A stretch of DNA of 64,000 bases, from contig NZ_FNDJ01000001.1 of assembly GCF_900099965.1 (NCBI RefSeq), positions 62,001 through 126,000 of the forward strand, given 5' to 3'. Made by a program: the position numbers and the translations under genes. Source of the DNA: Nonomuraea jiangxiensis (GTDB lineage Bacteria > Actinomycetota > Actinomycetes > Streptosporangiales > Streptosporangiaceae). The notes beneath the pieces were generated by a model. It had not been told where the DNA came from, made no database searches, and saw only the letters and a list, made by a program, of their open reading frames with translations. Of this stretch, positions 18,502-31,451 are shown one piece after another; position 1 is the stretch's first letter, and the number at the start of each line of letters is the position of its first letter.

Positions 18502-20778
18502 ATGGACGTGGACATCTGGGCCTGGGTCGGCGAAACCCAGCAGCAGCTTTCCGAGGCGGGCAATGTTGGCCTCGCCATGGCGCTGGGAGACCTTCCCGCA
18601 CAGGCCTATGAGGGCCGATATCCGCAGCTCGACGTCATGGCCCCGGCCATCGCGCAACAGGCCGAGACCCTTGAGCTGCCCTGGCTGGAGTTCTACGCCC
18701 GTTACTGGCATCTGATCGGCCGCATCGGCGACCGGGCACAGGGTGCGGTCGCGATCGACGACGCGCGGCAACTGCTCGCGTTCGCCCAGCGCGAAGACGT
18801 GCGCGAGTGCCCGGCCGCCCCGGCGGCCGTCGAGGCGCTGGCCATCGTGCTGGGCAACGCCGACGGCCCCGGCCACGCCGCCGAGCGCCTGGAGGTGCTG
18901 GCGGCGGCCATCGAGGATGTGAGCCCGGAGCGGCCGGCCTACACCGGCCTGGTGACGCAATACGTGGCAGCGCTGATCGACGCCGGCAGGCCCGGCGAGG
19001 CCGTCAGCTACACCGACTCCGCCGTCGAGCGGGTGCGCGCGGCCGGCCGCGAGGCGAGCTGGGAGCTGGGCGCCGAGCGTGCCCGCGCGCTGCTCGCCGT
19101 GGGCCGCGCCGACGACGCGCTGGCGGCGCTGCAGGCCGCCGCCGAGTTCCAGGCCGACGACCCGGTGGCCAAGGAGCACCGCGACGGCGTGCGGCGCGCG
19201 CTCATCCTCGCCACGCTCGACCGCACCGCCGAGGCGGTGGACGCGCTGCCCGACCTCGACGTGGTCGGCGAGCACCCGCGCGTGTTCGTCGAGTGGTCGC
19301 GGGCGGTGGCCAAGCTGGCCGGGTCCTCGCAGATCACCAACACCTGGCAGCTCGGCCGCGTGCTGCGCCAGTGGATCGACTACTTCGGCATGATGGGCGG
19401 CTACCGCTCGCGGGTGGAGCTCGCGCTGATCGCGGGCGACCTCGCCCTCGACCGGCACGGCGTGTGGCAGGCCGGGCTGCTGGCTGACGTGGCCGAGTCG
19501 GGCGCCGGCGAGCTGCAGGAGGCGGGCGACGTGGCCGAGCGCGTCGCCGGGCTGCGGGCCGCCGCCGAGGCCACCACCGAGCCGGAGGCGCCCGGGGAGC
19601 TGTCGGAGCGGGTCGGCCTCTTCGACGCCGCCGACGGCTTCAACGCCGACCCGGAAAAGTGGGTGGGCTGGCTGTGGCCGCTGTCCGGCCAGGACCTGGA
19701 GGCCACCCGCCGGCACACCACCACGCTCGGCTTCCTCGGCTACCCGGCCGTCGGCGCCGACATCTACTGGAAGATGCTGGTCGACACCGGCGACATCGCC
19801 ACGGCCGAGGCCGACGACCTCGGCTACCTGACCACGCTGCTCATCGAGGCCCGCCAGGACGAGCGGCTGGAGCAGATGGCCGCGCTGCTCCCGCACGCCG
19901 CCCAGTACATCGCGCTGGCCAGGCTGCACACCATGCGGGAGCGCTGGCAGGAGGCCGTCGAGGCGGCCGAGCACGCCGTCGCGGCCGGTGGCGGGGTCGA
20001 CGCCCGCCGCCTGGTGGCCGGCGCCGCCCAGCACCTCGACCAGAACGCCAGGGCCGCCGAGGTGCTGGTGGAGGTGCTCGACGAGCTCGGCGACGAGGAC
20101 GTCTGGCGGATGATCGTGATGGCCACCTCGGCGGAGGACTGGGAGACCGTGCGCAAGGGCGCGGCCAAGATCGGCATGCCGCTCAAGTCCTCGGAGGGCC
20201 CGATCGACGAGGAGATGGGCCTGATCCGGGTCATCCTGCCCGCGCCCGACGGCGGCCAGCGCCAGGTGCTGTCGATCCGCACCGGCCCCGCCACCGCCCG
20301 GCTGGCCCTGCCGCAGCCGCGCGGCATGGACTACAACGCCGGCGACCTGGTCGTGTTCGACCCGCAGCTCCTGGAGCCGATGCCGGAAGATCCCAAGGAG
20401 CAGCAGAATTTCGTGCCGCCCTTCGCCGCGGTGCGCATCCTGCGGCCCGGCGGCTACACCAGCTACTTCTTCGACGGCGCCGCGCCGAGCGAGGAGGACT
20501 GGGCGGAGTTCACCGAGGTCATGGCCGAGCGCGGCTGGCCCATGTGGGTCTACAGCGACGAAAACTACGCCGTCACCCACCCGACCAGCGGTGAGTCGCT
20601 GCCGGGCGTGTTCGGCTGGGTCGCGGTGCCGCCGGACGTGTCGCCCTCCGAGGTCGACGCGCTGCTCGACGACGCCACCGAGCGCTGGGTGCACCCGCTG
20701 GCCTGGCTCGACCTGGCCCGCGAGATCGACGTCGAGATCGAGCGGCACGAGCGGATCGTCAAGGAATACGGCCTCTGA
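18502..20778 (+). CDS. Large helical-repeat (TPR-like) protein of unknown function
   Basis: A 758-residue protein with no signal peptide. Residues 1 to about 520 are Ala/Leu/Glu-rich helical pairs with a TPR-like spacing (for example VTQYVAALIDAGRPGEAVSYTDSAVERVRAAG and ARALLAVGRADDALAALQAAAEF). From about 560 there is a different beta-containing domain (LIRVILPAPDGGQRQVLSIRTGPATARLALPQP, then PPFAAVRILRPGGYTSYFFDG). I do not recognise the family. One base separates its stop from the GTG of the next gene, so translation of the two is probably coupled. A scaffold or regulatory role is only a possibility. Confidence 0.85.
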   Translation: MDVDIWAWVGETQQQLSEAGNVGLAMALGDLPAQAYEGRYPQLDVMAPAIAQQAETLELPWLEFYARYWHLIGRIGDRAQGAVAIDDARQLLAFAQREDVRECPAAPAAVEALAIVLGNADGPGHAAERLEVLAAAIEDVSPERPAYTGLVTQYVAALIDAGRPGEAVSYTDSAVERVRAAGREASWELGAERARALLAVGRADDALAALQAAAEFQADDPVAKEHRDGVRRALILATLDRTAEAVDALPDLDVVGEHPRVFVEWSRAVAKLAGSSQITNTWQLGRVLRQWIDYFGMMGGYRSRVELALIAGDLALDRHGVWQAGLLADVAESGAGELQEAGDVAERVAGLRAAAEATTEPEAPGELSERVGLFDAADGFNADPEKWVGWLWPLSGQDLEATRRHTTTLGFLGYPAVGADIYWKMLVDTGDIATAEADDLGYLTTLLIEARQDERLEQMAALLPHAAQYIALARLHTMRERWQEAVEAAEHAVAAGGGVDARRLVAGAAQHLDQNARAAEVLVEVLDELGDEDVWRMIVMATSAEDWETVRKGAAKIGMPLKSSEGPIDEEMGLIRVILPAPDGGQRQVLSIRTGPATARLALPQPRGMDYNAGDLVVFDPQLLEPMPEDPKEQQNFVPPFAAVRILRPGGYTSYFFDGAAPSEEDWAEFTEVMAERGWPMWVYSDENYAVTHPTSGESLPGVFGWVAVPPDVSPSEVDALLDDATERWVHPLAWLDLAREIDVEIERHERIVKEYGL

Positions 20779-20779
20779 G

Positions 20780-21538
20780 GTGCTCTCGCGGTTCGGCCTC
20801 GACGGGAAGGTGGCCATCGTCACCGGCGCTTCCTCGGGGCTGGGGGTGGCCCTGGCCCGCGGCCTGGCCGAGGCGGGCGCCGATGTGGTGATCGGCGCCC
20901 GGCGGGAGGACCGGCTGGCGGAGACCCGCCGGCTGGTCGAGGAGACCGGCCGCCGATGCCTGGCCGTGCGGGCCGACGTGTCGCGGCCGGAGGACTGCGA
21001 CGCGCTGGTGGCCGCGGCCGTGGAGGCCATGGGCCGGGTGGACGTGCTGATCAACAACGCCGGGGTCGGCACCGCGGTGCCCGCCGTGCGCGAGACGCCC
21101 GCGGAGTTCCGGCAGGTCGTGGACGTCAACCTGCACGGCACCTACTGGATGGCGCAGGCGTGCGCGCGGGTGATGCGGCCCGGCTCGTCCATCGTGAACA
21201 TCGGCAGCGTGCTCGGCGAGACCACCGCCGGGCTGCCGCAGGCCGCCTACAGCGCGTCCAAGGCGGCCGTGGTCGGGCTCACCCGAGACCTGGCGCAGCA
21301 GTGGACCGGGCGGCGCGGCATCAGGGTCAACTGCCTGGAGCCGGGGTTCTTCGCCTCGGAGATGACCGACCAGTACAAACCCGGCTACCTGGAGCGCACG
21401 ATCGAGTCCCGCGTGGTCATGGGGCGGCCGGGTGACCCGGCGGAGCTGGTGGCGGCCGCGGTGTTCCTGGCCAGCGACGCTTCCTCGTACATCACCGGGG
21501 TGACGCTGCCGGTGGACGGCGGGATGCTGATCACGTAG
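20780..21538 (+). CDS. Short-chain dehydrogenase/reductase
   Basis: A 252-residue NAD(P)-dependent oxidoreductase of the classical SDR type. It has the cofactor motif TGASSGLG, NNAG, catalytic Ser in NIGSVLGE and YxxxK in YSASKAA, and ends with VTLPVDGGM. The residue pattern GARREDR after strand 2 suggests NADP(H). The start is GTG at 20780 (MLSRFGLDGKVAIVTGA), one base after the preceding stop. The substrate is unknown. Confidence 0.93.
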   Translation: MLSRFGLDGKVAIVTGASSGLGVALARGLAEAGADVVIGARREDRLAETRRLVEETGRRCLAVRADVSRPEDCDALVAAAVEAMGRVDVLINNAGVGTAVPAVRETPAEFRQVVDVNLHGTYWMAQACARVMRPGSSIVNIGSVLGETTAGLPQAAYSASKAAVVGLTRDLAQQWTGRRGIRVNCLEPGFFASEMTDQYKPGYLERTIESRVVMGRPGDPAELVAAAVFLASDASSYITGVTLPVDGGMLIT

Positions 21539-21582
21539 GCCGGCCGCGCGGACTGCCCTGCGGGGGCGTTCAGGAGCGCTGA

Positions 21583-25363
<3,781 letters not shown>

Positions 25364-25364
<1 letters not shown>

Positions 25365-25606
25365 TGCTGCTGATCGACTGCCCGCACTGCGGCCCCAGGG
25401 ACGAGACCGAGTTCCGCTACGGCGGCCAGGCCGGGATCGCCTACCCCACGGGGGAGACGTCCGACGCGCGGTGGGCCGAGTACGTGTTCCTGCGCGACAA
25501 CCCCAAGGGCTGGTTCCGCGAGCGCTGGTTTCACGTGCACGGCTGCCGGACCTGGTTCGACGTCGAGCGGCACACGGTCACCCACGAGATCAGGAACACG
25601 ACATGA
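25364..25606 (+). CDS. soxD: Sarcosine oxidase delta subunit
   Basis: A small zinc-binding subunit of heterotetrameric sarcosine oxidase. The 80-residue product begins MLLIDCPHCGPRDETEF and ends with HVHGCRTWFDVERHT; CxxC, His and the later Cys are the expected zinc ligands. It overlaps soxB by one base (TGATG) and soxA by four (ATGA), fixing both ends by translational coupling. Confidence 0.95.
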
Positions 25607-28600
25607 GGTTCACCTTCGACGGCCGCCCGATGCGGGGCGAGCCGGGTGACACGCTGGCCGCCGCGCTGCTGCGCAACGGGGTACGCGTGGTCGGCCACAG
25701 CGTGGAGCTCGGCCGCCCGCGCGGCGTCTTCACCGCTGGCCCCGAGGAGCCGAACGCGCTGGTCCGGGTGGGCGCGGACCCGATGCTGGCGGCCACCGTC
25801 GTGGAGCTGTACGACGGGCTGGAGGCGTGGAGCCTGCGCGGTAAGGGCAGGCTGACCCCGGACGCCGCGGACGATCGGCCCGATGATCGGCGCTGCGACA
25901 AGGGTTACCTGCACTGTGACGTGCTGGTGATCGGTGGCGGCCCGGCGGGACTGGCCGCCACCGCGGCGGCCGGGCGGTCGGGGGCGCGGGTGATCCTCGT
26001 GGACGACCAGCCCTCCCTCGGGGGCGACCTGCTGAACAGCCGTGTCCTCCTGGACGGCGCCCCCGCCTTGGAGTGGGTGGCCGGGCTGACGCTTCCCGCC
26101 CGGATCCTCACCAGGACCACGGCCGTCGGCTACTACGACCACAACTACGTGGTGGCCGTGGAGCGGCGGGCCCGGGGCGAGCGGCTGTGGCACATCAGGG
26201 CGCGGCGGGTGGTGCTGGCGACGGGCGCGCACGAGCGCTCGCTCGCCTTCCCGGGGAACGACCGGCCCGGCGTGATGCTGGCCTCGGCCGCCCGCGCCTA
26301 CGCGAACCGGTACGGCGTACGGCCGGGGCGGCGGGCGGTGGTGTTCGCGTGCGCGGACTCGGGTTACACGGCGGCGCTCGACCTGCTGGCCGCCGGGGTG
26401 GAGGTGGCCGCCGTCGTGGACCCGCGCCCGGCGGGGCTCACAGTGGCAGCCGAGGTGCCCGCCGAGGTGCTGGCCGGGGCGGTGGTGACCGGCACGACGG
26501 GCGACGCGGCGGGCGTGCTGACCGGCGTCCTGGTGGGGGAGCGCCACTTCGAGGCCGACCTGCTGGCGGTGGCGGGCGGCTGGAACCCGGCCGTGCACCT
26601 GTTCAGCCAGTCGCAGGGGCGGGTGCGGTTCGACGAGGGCCTGCAGGCGTTCGTGCCGGGCACGTCGGCCCAGGCCGAGCGCTCGGCCGGGGCGTGCAGG
26701 GGCCTGTACGGCACCCGCGAGGCCATCGCGGACGGCCACACCGCCGGGACGGAGGCGGCCGAGGCGGCCCTCAGCAGCCGGACGGCCCTCGGTGCTCGGG
26801 CGGCCCTCGGCGGTCGGGCGGCCGGATCGCGGGCGGGCGAGACCGGGGGGACGGCCGGATCACGGGCGGGTGAGGCTGGGGGGACGGCCGGATCGTGGGC
26901 GGGTGAGGTCGGGTGGGGGGTCGCGCCCTTGCGGGTGCCGGAGTGCGACGAGCAGCCCCTCCGGCCACCGGCCGCCCTCTGGGTCGTCGGCGACCCTGTC
27001 CCCGGCGGGACAGAGGCGGTGGAGCCCGCGTTCGTGGACCTGCAGCGGGATGTGACCGTGGCCGACCTGGTCCGGGCGGCCGGGACCGGGATGCGGTCGA
27101 TCGAGCACGTCAAGCGCTACACCACCGCGGGCACCGGCGCCGACCAGGGCAAGACTTCGGGGGCGGTCGTGGTCGGCGTCATGTCGGCCCTCCTCGGGGC
27201 CGGACCCGGCGAGGTCGGCACCACCACGTTCCGGCCGCCGTACGTACCGGAGTCCTTCGCGACCCTGGCGGGCCGGGACCGCGGCGAGCTGTCCGACCCC
27301 GTCAGGACCACCGCCATGCACGATGCCCACGTCGCCAGGGGAGCGGTGTTCGAGGACGTCGGCCAGTGGAAGCGCCCCTGGTATTTCCCGCGGGACGGCG
27401 AGTCGATGCAGGCCGCGGTGCTGCGCGAGTGCCGCGCGGCCCGCACCGCCGTGGCCGCAATGGACGCCTCCACCCTCGGCAAGATCGACATCCGGGGCTC
27501 CGACGCGGGCGCGTTCCTCGACCGGATCTACACGAACATGTACTCCACCCTGCCCGTCGGGGCCTGCCGCTACGGGCTGATGTGCGGCGCGGACGGGATG
27601 GTATTCGACGACGGCACCACCACCAGGCTCGCCGACGACCACTTCCTGATGACCACGACCACCGGCAACGCCGCCGCGGTGCTGGACTGGCTGGAGGAGT
27701 GGCACCAGACGGAGTGGCCCGACCTGGACGTGTCGTTCACGTCGGTGACGGACCACTGGGCGACGGTCGCCGTCGCCGGCCCCCGCGCCAGGCAGATCAT
27801 CTCGGTGATCGCCCCGGGCGCGCTGGAGCTGGCGTTCATGCGCTATGCGAGCACCGCCGTGCTCGGCGTGGCGGGCCGGGTGTTCCGGATCAGCTTCTCG
27901 GGCGAGCTGGCCTATGAGGTCAACGTCCCGTGGCGGTACGGCAGGGCGCTGTGGGAGACGGTCCTGGAGCTCGGCGCGGTGCCGTACGGGACGGAGACCA
28001 TGCACGTGCTGCGGGCCGAGAAGGGTTTCCCGATCGTCGGCCAGGAGACCGACGGCACCGTCACCCCGCAGGACCTCGGCATGTCGTGGATCGTGTCCCG
28101 GCGCAAGCCCGATTTCGTCGGCAGGCGCTCCCACTCCCGCCCGGACACGGCCAGGGCGGACCGCAAACGCCTGATCGGCCTCCTGCCCGAGGATCCGGCG
28201 GCACTCGTGGAGGAGGGCGCCCAGCTGATCGCCGGCGAGGGCGCGCCCTCCGGTGGTGTCGTGCCGATGCTGGGCCACGTGACCTCCAGCTACCGCAGTG
28301 CCACGCTGGGCCGCACGTTCAGCCTGGCTCTGGCCAGGAACGTGGCCGTCGGCGACCGTCTGACGGCGGTGTCCGGGGGAGCGGCGCACGGGGTCACCGT
28401 CGTGGAGCCCGTCTTCTACGATCCCGAGAACGCCCGCCGGGACGGCGACCCGCTCCCGGCCGGGGTCGCGGTCCCCTACCAGGGGGAATGCCGCGCGGAG
28501 AGCCCTGCCACGGCGTTCGCCGCCCGTTTCGGGGCCGTGAGCACCGAGACCGTCCGGCTCCGGGAGGTGCCGTTCGAGTCCATGTGGGAGGTGCGTGGGG

Positions 28601-28920
28601 CGGATCCGGGGGTCGGGCTCCGGCTCGGGCCGTCCTGGTGGTTCATATCCGGAAATTTCCTACCAGGTCCCGGCTGGGTGGACGTCTCGGACCAGCGTAC
28701 GATCCTGGAGCTCTCGGGCCCGGGGGCCGAGGACGTACTGATCACCGGGTGCCCGATCGATCTGCACCCGGACGTGTTCCCCGGCCATGCCCAGACCCTG
28801 CTGGCCCAGACCTCGGTGCTCCTGGAGCGCCGGGCGCCCGACACGTACCGCATCTACGTAAGATCATCTTTTACGAAATACCTGGCAGAGTGGCTGATCG
28901 ACGCCCTGGCGGCGTTATAG
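25603..28920 (+). CDS. soxA: Sarcosine oxidase alpha subunit fused to gamma subunit
   Basis: A 1105-residue protein. The first roughly 955 residues are the alpha subunit: an N-terminal ferredoxin-like fold (MRFTFDGRPMRGEPGDTLAAALL), NAD/FAD domains (VLVIGGGPAGLAATAAAG; SAARAYANRYGVRPG) and a C-terminal GcvT-like THF domain (RAEKGFPIVGQETDGTVTPQDLG). From about 960 on the sequence is a shortened gamma subunit (VRLREVPFESM, VDVSDQRTILELSGPGAEDVL, CPIDLHPDVFPGHAQTLLAQ, SSFTKYLAEWLIDAL). SoxG is usually encoded separately by the next gene, and none follows. Residues about 385-440 are a low-complexity insert with 11-residue repeats. The ATG at 25603 overlaps soxD. Confidence 0.92.
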   Translation: MRFTFDGRPMRGEPGDTLAAALLRNGVRVVGHSVELGRPRGVFTAGPEEPNALVRVGADPMLAATVVELYDGLEAWSLRGKGRLTPDAADDRPDDRRCDKGYLHCDVLVIGGGPAGLAATAAAGRSGARVILVDDQPSLGGDLLNSRVLLDGAPALEWVAGLTLPARILTRTTAVGYYDHNYVVAVERRARGERLWHIRARRVVLATGAHERSLAFPGNDRPGVMLASAARAYANRYGVRPGRRAVVFACADSGYTAALDLLAAGVEVAAVVDPRPAGLTVAAEVPAEVLAGAVVTGTTGDAAGVLTGVLVGERHFEADLLAVAGGWNPAVHLFSQSQGRVRFDEGLQAFVPGTSAQAERSAGACRGLYGTREAIADGHTAGTEAAEAALSSRTALGARAALGGRAAGSRAGETGGTAGSRAGEAGGTAGSWAGEVGWGVAPLRVPECDEQPLRPPAALWVVGDPVPGGTEAVEPAFVDLQRDVTVADLVRAAGTGMRSIEHVKRYTTAGTGADQGKTSGAVVVGVMSALLGAGPGEVGTTTFRPPYVPESFATLAGRDRGELSDPVRTTAMHDAHVARGAVFEDVGQWKRPWYFPRDGESMQAAVLRECRAARTAVAAMDASTLGKIDIRGSDAGAFLDRIYTNMYSTLPVGACRYGLMCGADGMVFDDGTTTRLADDHFLMTTTTGNAAAVLDWLEEWHQTEWPDLDVSFTSVTDHWATVAVAGPRARQIISVIAPGALELAFMRYASTAVLGVAGRVFRISFSGELAYEVNVPWRYGRALWETVLELGAVPYGTETMHVLRAEKGFPIVGQETDGTVTPQDLGMSWIVSRRKPDFVGRRSHSRPDTARADRKRLIGLLPEDPAALVEEGAQLIAGEGAPSGGVVPMLGHVTSSYRSATLGRTFSLALARNVAVGDRLTAVSGGAAHGVTVVEPVFYDPENARRDGDPLPAGVAVPYQGECRAESPATAFAARFGAVSTETVRLREVPFESMWEVRGADPGVGLRLGPSWWFISGNFLPGPGWVDVSDQRTILELSGPGAEDVLITGCPIDLHPDVFPGHAQTLLAQTSVLLERRAPDTYRIYVRSSFTKYLAEWLIDALAAL
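26821..26919 (+). repeat. 33-bp in-frame tandem repeat within soxA
   Basis: Three units (26821-26853, 26854-26886, 26887-26919) encode AGSRAGETGGT, AGSRAGEAGGT and AGSWAGEVGWG. Upstream bases 26755-26820 encode a related Ala/Gly/Arg-rich stretch. The array falls between conserved alpha-subunit segments, in a probable surface linker. Confidence 0.85.
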
Positions 28921-28985
28921 GGCGCAAATTTGGGCATTTACTTACCTAGACTTGGCAAAAGTTTTGCAACGGGTCTGGGGGACGG

Positions 28986-29660
28986 GTGCGCGTTCGTACG
29001 ATGGTGGCCGGTCTGGCCGCGACGTCAGTGTTGCTGACCGGCTGCGGTGTCGGCCTCGAAGCACAAGGGAGGCCCCAGAAGTCCGACAAGCCCGACTCGG
29101 CCGCCGTCTCGGACGCCCGGAAGAAGCTGGCCGACCTGGTCGTCAAGGGCCGTGCCCCGAAGACCGGCTTCGACCGCGACGAGTTCGGCCCCGCCTGGTC
29201 CGACGTGGACCGCAACGGCTGCGACACCCGCAACGACATCCTCAAGCGCGACCTGGAGGGCGAGAAGTTCAAGTCGGGCACCCACGACTGCATCGTCCTC
29301 AGCGGCACCCTCCACGACCCGTACAGCGGCAAGACGATCGACTTCCGACGCGGCCAGGACACCAGCTCCGACGTCCAGATCGACCACCTGGTCCCGCTGT
29401 CGGACGCCTGGCAGAAGGGCGCGCAGCAGTGGTCGGCGACCAAGCGCAAGGAGTTCGCCAACGACCCGCTCAACCTGCTGGCCGTGGACGGCCCCCTGAA
29501 CGGCCAGAAGAGCGACTCCGACGCCGCCACCTGGCTCCCGCCCCGCAAGGCGTACCGCTGCGCCTACATCGCCCGCCAGATAGACGTGAAGGCGAAGTAC
29601 GAGGTCTGGGTCACCTCGGCCGAGAAGGACGCCATGCAGACCATCCTGGACGCCTGCTGA
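28986..29660 (+). CDS. Secreted HNH-family nuclease lipoprotein (DUF1524-like)
   Basis: A 224-residue protein with a signal peptide and lipobox LLTGC (Cys19), so probably anchored on the outer face of the membrane. The C-terminal domain has the HNH/DUF1524 pattern: QIDHLVPLSDAW, then a conserved NDPLNLLAVDGPLN with the metal-binding Asn, and SDSDAATWLPP. Secreted family members degrade extracellular DNA. The GTG at 28986 follows GGGGGACGG. It stands alone after the sarcosine oxidase operon and ends at a bidirectional terminator. Confidence 0.9.
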   Translation: MRVRTMVAGLAATSVLLTGCGVGLEAQGRPQKSDKPDSAAVSDARKKLADLVVKGRAPKTGFDRDEFGPAWSDVDRNGCDTRNDILKRDLEGEKFKSGTHDCIVLSGTLHDPYSGKTIDFRRGQDTSSDVQIDHLVPLSDAWQKGAQQWSATKRKEFANDPLNLLAVDGPLNGQKSDSDAATWLPPRKAYRCAYIARQIDVKAKYEVWVTSAEKDAMQTILDAC

Positions 29661-29676
29661 ACCAGCCGGGATGACC

Positions 29677-29709
29677 ATCGGCCCCCCGCCGGGGGCGGTG
29701 GGCCGATGC
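29677..29709. terminator. Bidirectional terminator
   Basis: CATCGGCCC (29677-29685) pairs perfectly with GGGCCGATG (29701-29709), and the 15-nt interior can pair further (CCGCC/GGCGG). It lies exactly between the convergent ends of the nuclease and PepSY genes. Confidence 0.8.
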
Positions 29710-29726
29710 TGGGAATCGATCGAGGA

Positions 29727-30146
29727 TCAGTCGTCGTCGCCGCTCCGGCCGCCGTGGCGGTCGCCGCCGTTGTCGTCGTCACCGCCCCCGTGGCGGCTGT
29801 CGTCGTCCCCGTCCGCCCGCCTGAGCTCCTGCTTGGTGACCCGGCCGGTGGCCGCGTCCACGTAGACCTCGTACCGTTGCGTGCCCTTGACCAGCTTGAC
29901 CTCCCAGACGTCCGGGCTGGTGCCGCGAGTGTCGTGCTCGACCTCGCTGATCCAGGCGCCGGGCACCGCCTGGTGGGCGATCTGCATGGCGCGTTCGGCC
30001 GTGATCTTCGGTGCCACGGTCGTCGTGACGAGGGCGGCGGCTCCGCTCACGACGGGCACGCCGGCCGCGGCCAAGGCCGTGCCTCCGCCCGCGACCAGCG
30101 CGAGGACTCCGGCCCCTGCAACGATGAACTTCTTCGTGATTCGCAT
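29727..30146 (-). CDS. Secreted PepSY-domain protein
   Basis: A 139-residue exported protein: basic start MRITKKF, hydrophobic signal/anchor (about 8-45), then a PepSY domain (ITAERAMQIAHQAVPGAWISEVEHD, WEVKLVKGTQRYEVYVDAATGRVTKQE) and an Asp/His/Gly-rich tail (DGDDDSRHGGGDDDNGGDRHGG). PepSY domains often bind or inhibit extracellular proteins, and the acidic His-rich tail could bind metal. The ATG at 30146 lies 35 bases after the histidine kinase gene, so it is probably an output or accessory of that two-component system. Confidence 0.88.
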   Translation of the reverse strand: MRITKKFIVAGAGVLALVAGGGTALAAAGVPVVSGAAALVTTTVAPKITAERAMQIAHQAVPGAWISEVEHDTRGTSPDVWEVKLVKGTQRYEVYVDAATGRVTKQELRRADGDDDSRHGGGDDDNGGDRHGGRSGDDD

Positions 30147-30181
30147 GACTCCACGACACCGCGATCGCCGGTAATCGCGCG

Positions 30182-31420
30182 CTAAGTCGTGGTTAAGAGC
30201 ACCTCTACGCGTGCGCCCCCGCCGGTCGGGCGGGAGACGGTCAGGCGGCCACCGGAGGATTCGGCGGTGCGGCGGGCGATGTCGAGGCCGAGCCCGGTCG
30301 AGCCGCCGCCGCTGGTCCCGCGTTCCAGGAACGCCGGGTCGAAGCCCGGTCCCGTGTCCTCCACCGCCAGCAGGGCGCCGGAAGGGTGCGGGGTGAGGCG
30401 TACCGACATCGCGGCGCCCTCGGGGGTGTGGGCGAAGACGTTGCCGAGGAGGGCGTCGACGCAGGCGGCCAGTTCCTCCGCGCCCACCGTGACCGGCAGC
30501 GGGGCGGCGGGCAGGGAGACCGACACCTCGCGGCCCTGGTCCTCGGCCAGCACCGACCAGAACCGCACCCGCTCGCGGACCACCGCCGCCGCGTCGCACG
30601 AGTCGCGGCCGGCCGAGCGGCGTCGGGCCTCCGTGATGACCGCGCTCACCGCCCGCTCCAGGGCGTCCACCCGGGCCTGCAGCCGCGCCGCCTCCTCCGG
30701 GTCGCGCAGCGCCTCGGCGTCCAGCCTGAGGCCCGTCAGCGGCGTGCGCAGGCGGTGCGACAGGTCCGCCACCGACTCCCGCTCCGCGACCAGCAACTCG
30801 TCGATCCGCCCGGCGAGGTGGTTGAGCGCCAGCGCCACCGAACGCACCTCCGGCGGCCCGCCGGGCTCCGCCCGTGCCGTCAGGTCACCCCCGGCCAGCC
30901 GGTGCGAGACCCGGGCCAGCGCGTCCACCGGCCGCGTCACCGCCAGCGCCAGCCGGTCGGCCAGTACGATGCCCAGCACCACGAGCGCCAGCCCGAGCAC
31001 GAACAGCGCCAGCCACGCCTCGCGCACGCCCCTGGTCAGCTCGTCGTCCGGCACGAACACCCTGATCACGGCCGTGCCCCCGGAGGACAGCGCGGAGACC
31101 AGCACCTCCCTGCCTCCGGCGGCGAAGGCGGTCACGCTGCGTCCGGTCGCGGCCAGCCGTACGGCGTCCGAACGTGGAGCAGACGCCCCCACCGTCCGCC
31201 CGTCGGGCAGGAACACCGTCACGGGACGCGCCACCCGCTCCACCTCCAGCGCCAGGCCCGGCGTGCCCACCGCGACCGCGACGGACTCGGCGGCGGCCGT
31301 GGCCCGGTCCATCGCGCCGCTCTCGGCCACGGAGCGGATCAGCAACGCCATCGGCACCAGCAGCGCGATGAGCACGAGCGAGGTCGTGGCGGCCACCAGC
31401 AGCGCGAGCCACCGCCTCAC
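30182..31420 (-). CDS. Two-component sensor histidine kinase
   Basis: A 412-residue membrane kinase. It has an N-terminal helix (about 5-27), an extracytoplasmic sensor of about 110 residues, a second helix (LALFVLGLALVVLGIVLA), a HAMP region, the phosphoacceptor block DLSHRLRTPLTGLRLD, and an ATPase domain with LLGNVFAHTPEGAA and DTGPGFD. I choose GTG at 31420 (VRRWLALL), six bases after GGAGG and 31 bases past the response regulator stop. A longer frame would overlap that gene. The signal sensed is unknown. Confidence 0.94.
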   Translation of the reverse strand: MRRWLALLVAATTSLVLIALLVPMALLIRSVAESGAMDRATAAAESVAVAVGTPGLALEVERVARPVTVFLPDGRTVGASAPRSDAVRLAATGRSVTAFAAGGREVLVSALSSGGTAVIRVFVPDDELTRGVREAWLALFVLGLALVVLGIVLADRLALAVTRPVDALARVSHRLAGGDLTARAEPGGPPEVRSVALALNHLAGRIDELLVAERESVADLSHRLRTPLTGLRLDAEALRDPEEAARLQARVDALERAVSAVITEARRRSAGRDSCDAAAVVRERVRFWSVLAEDQGREVSVSLPAAPLPVTVGAEELAACVDALLGNVFAHTPEGAAMSVRLTPHPSGALLAVEDTGPGFDPAFLERGTSGGGSTGLGLDIARRTAESSGGRLTVSRPTGGGARVEVLLTTT

Positions 31421-31451
31421 GACAGCCTCCGGCCGGCGGCCGAGCGGCGGT

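Noticed and set aside
18319..21141. 940-codon minus-strand frame
   Set aside because: Antisense of the helical-repeat protein and SDR genes, both of which have clear codon bias and motifs.
28488..28949. Separate soxG starting at the ATG after AGGGGGA
   Set aside because: That ATG is in the wrong frame for the SoxG-like sequence, which is continuous with soxA.
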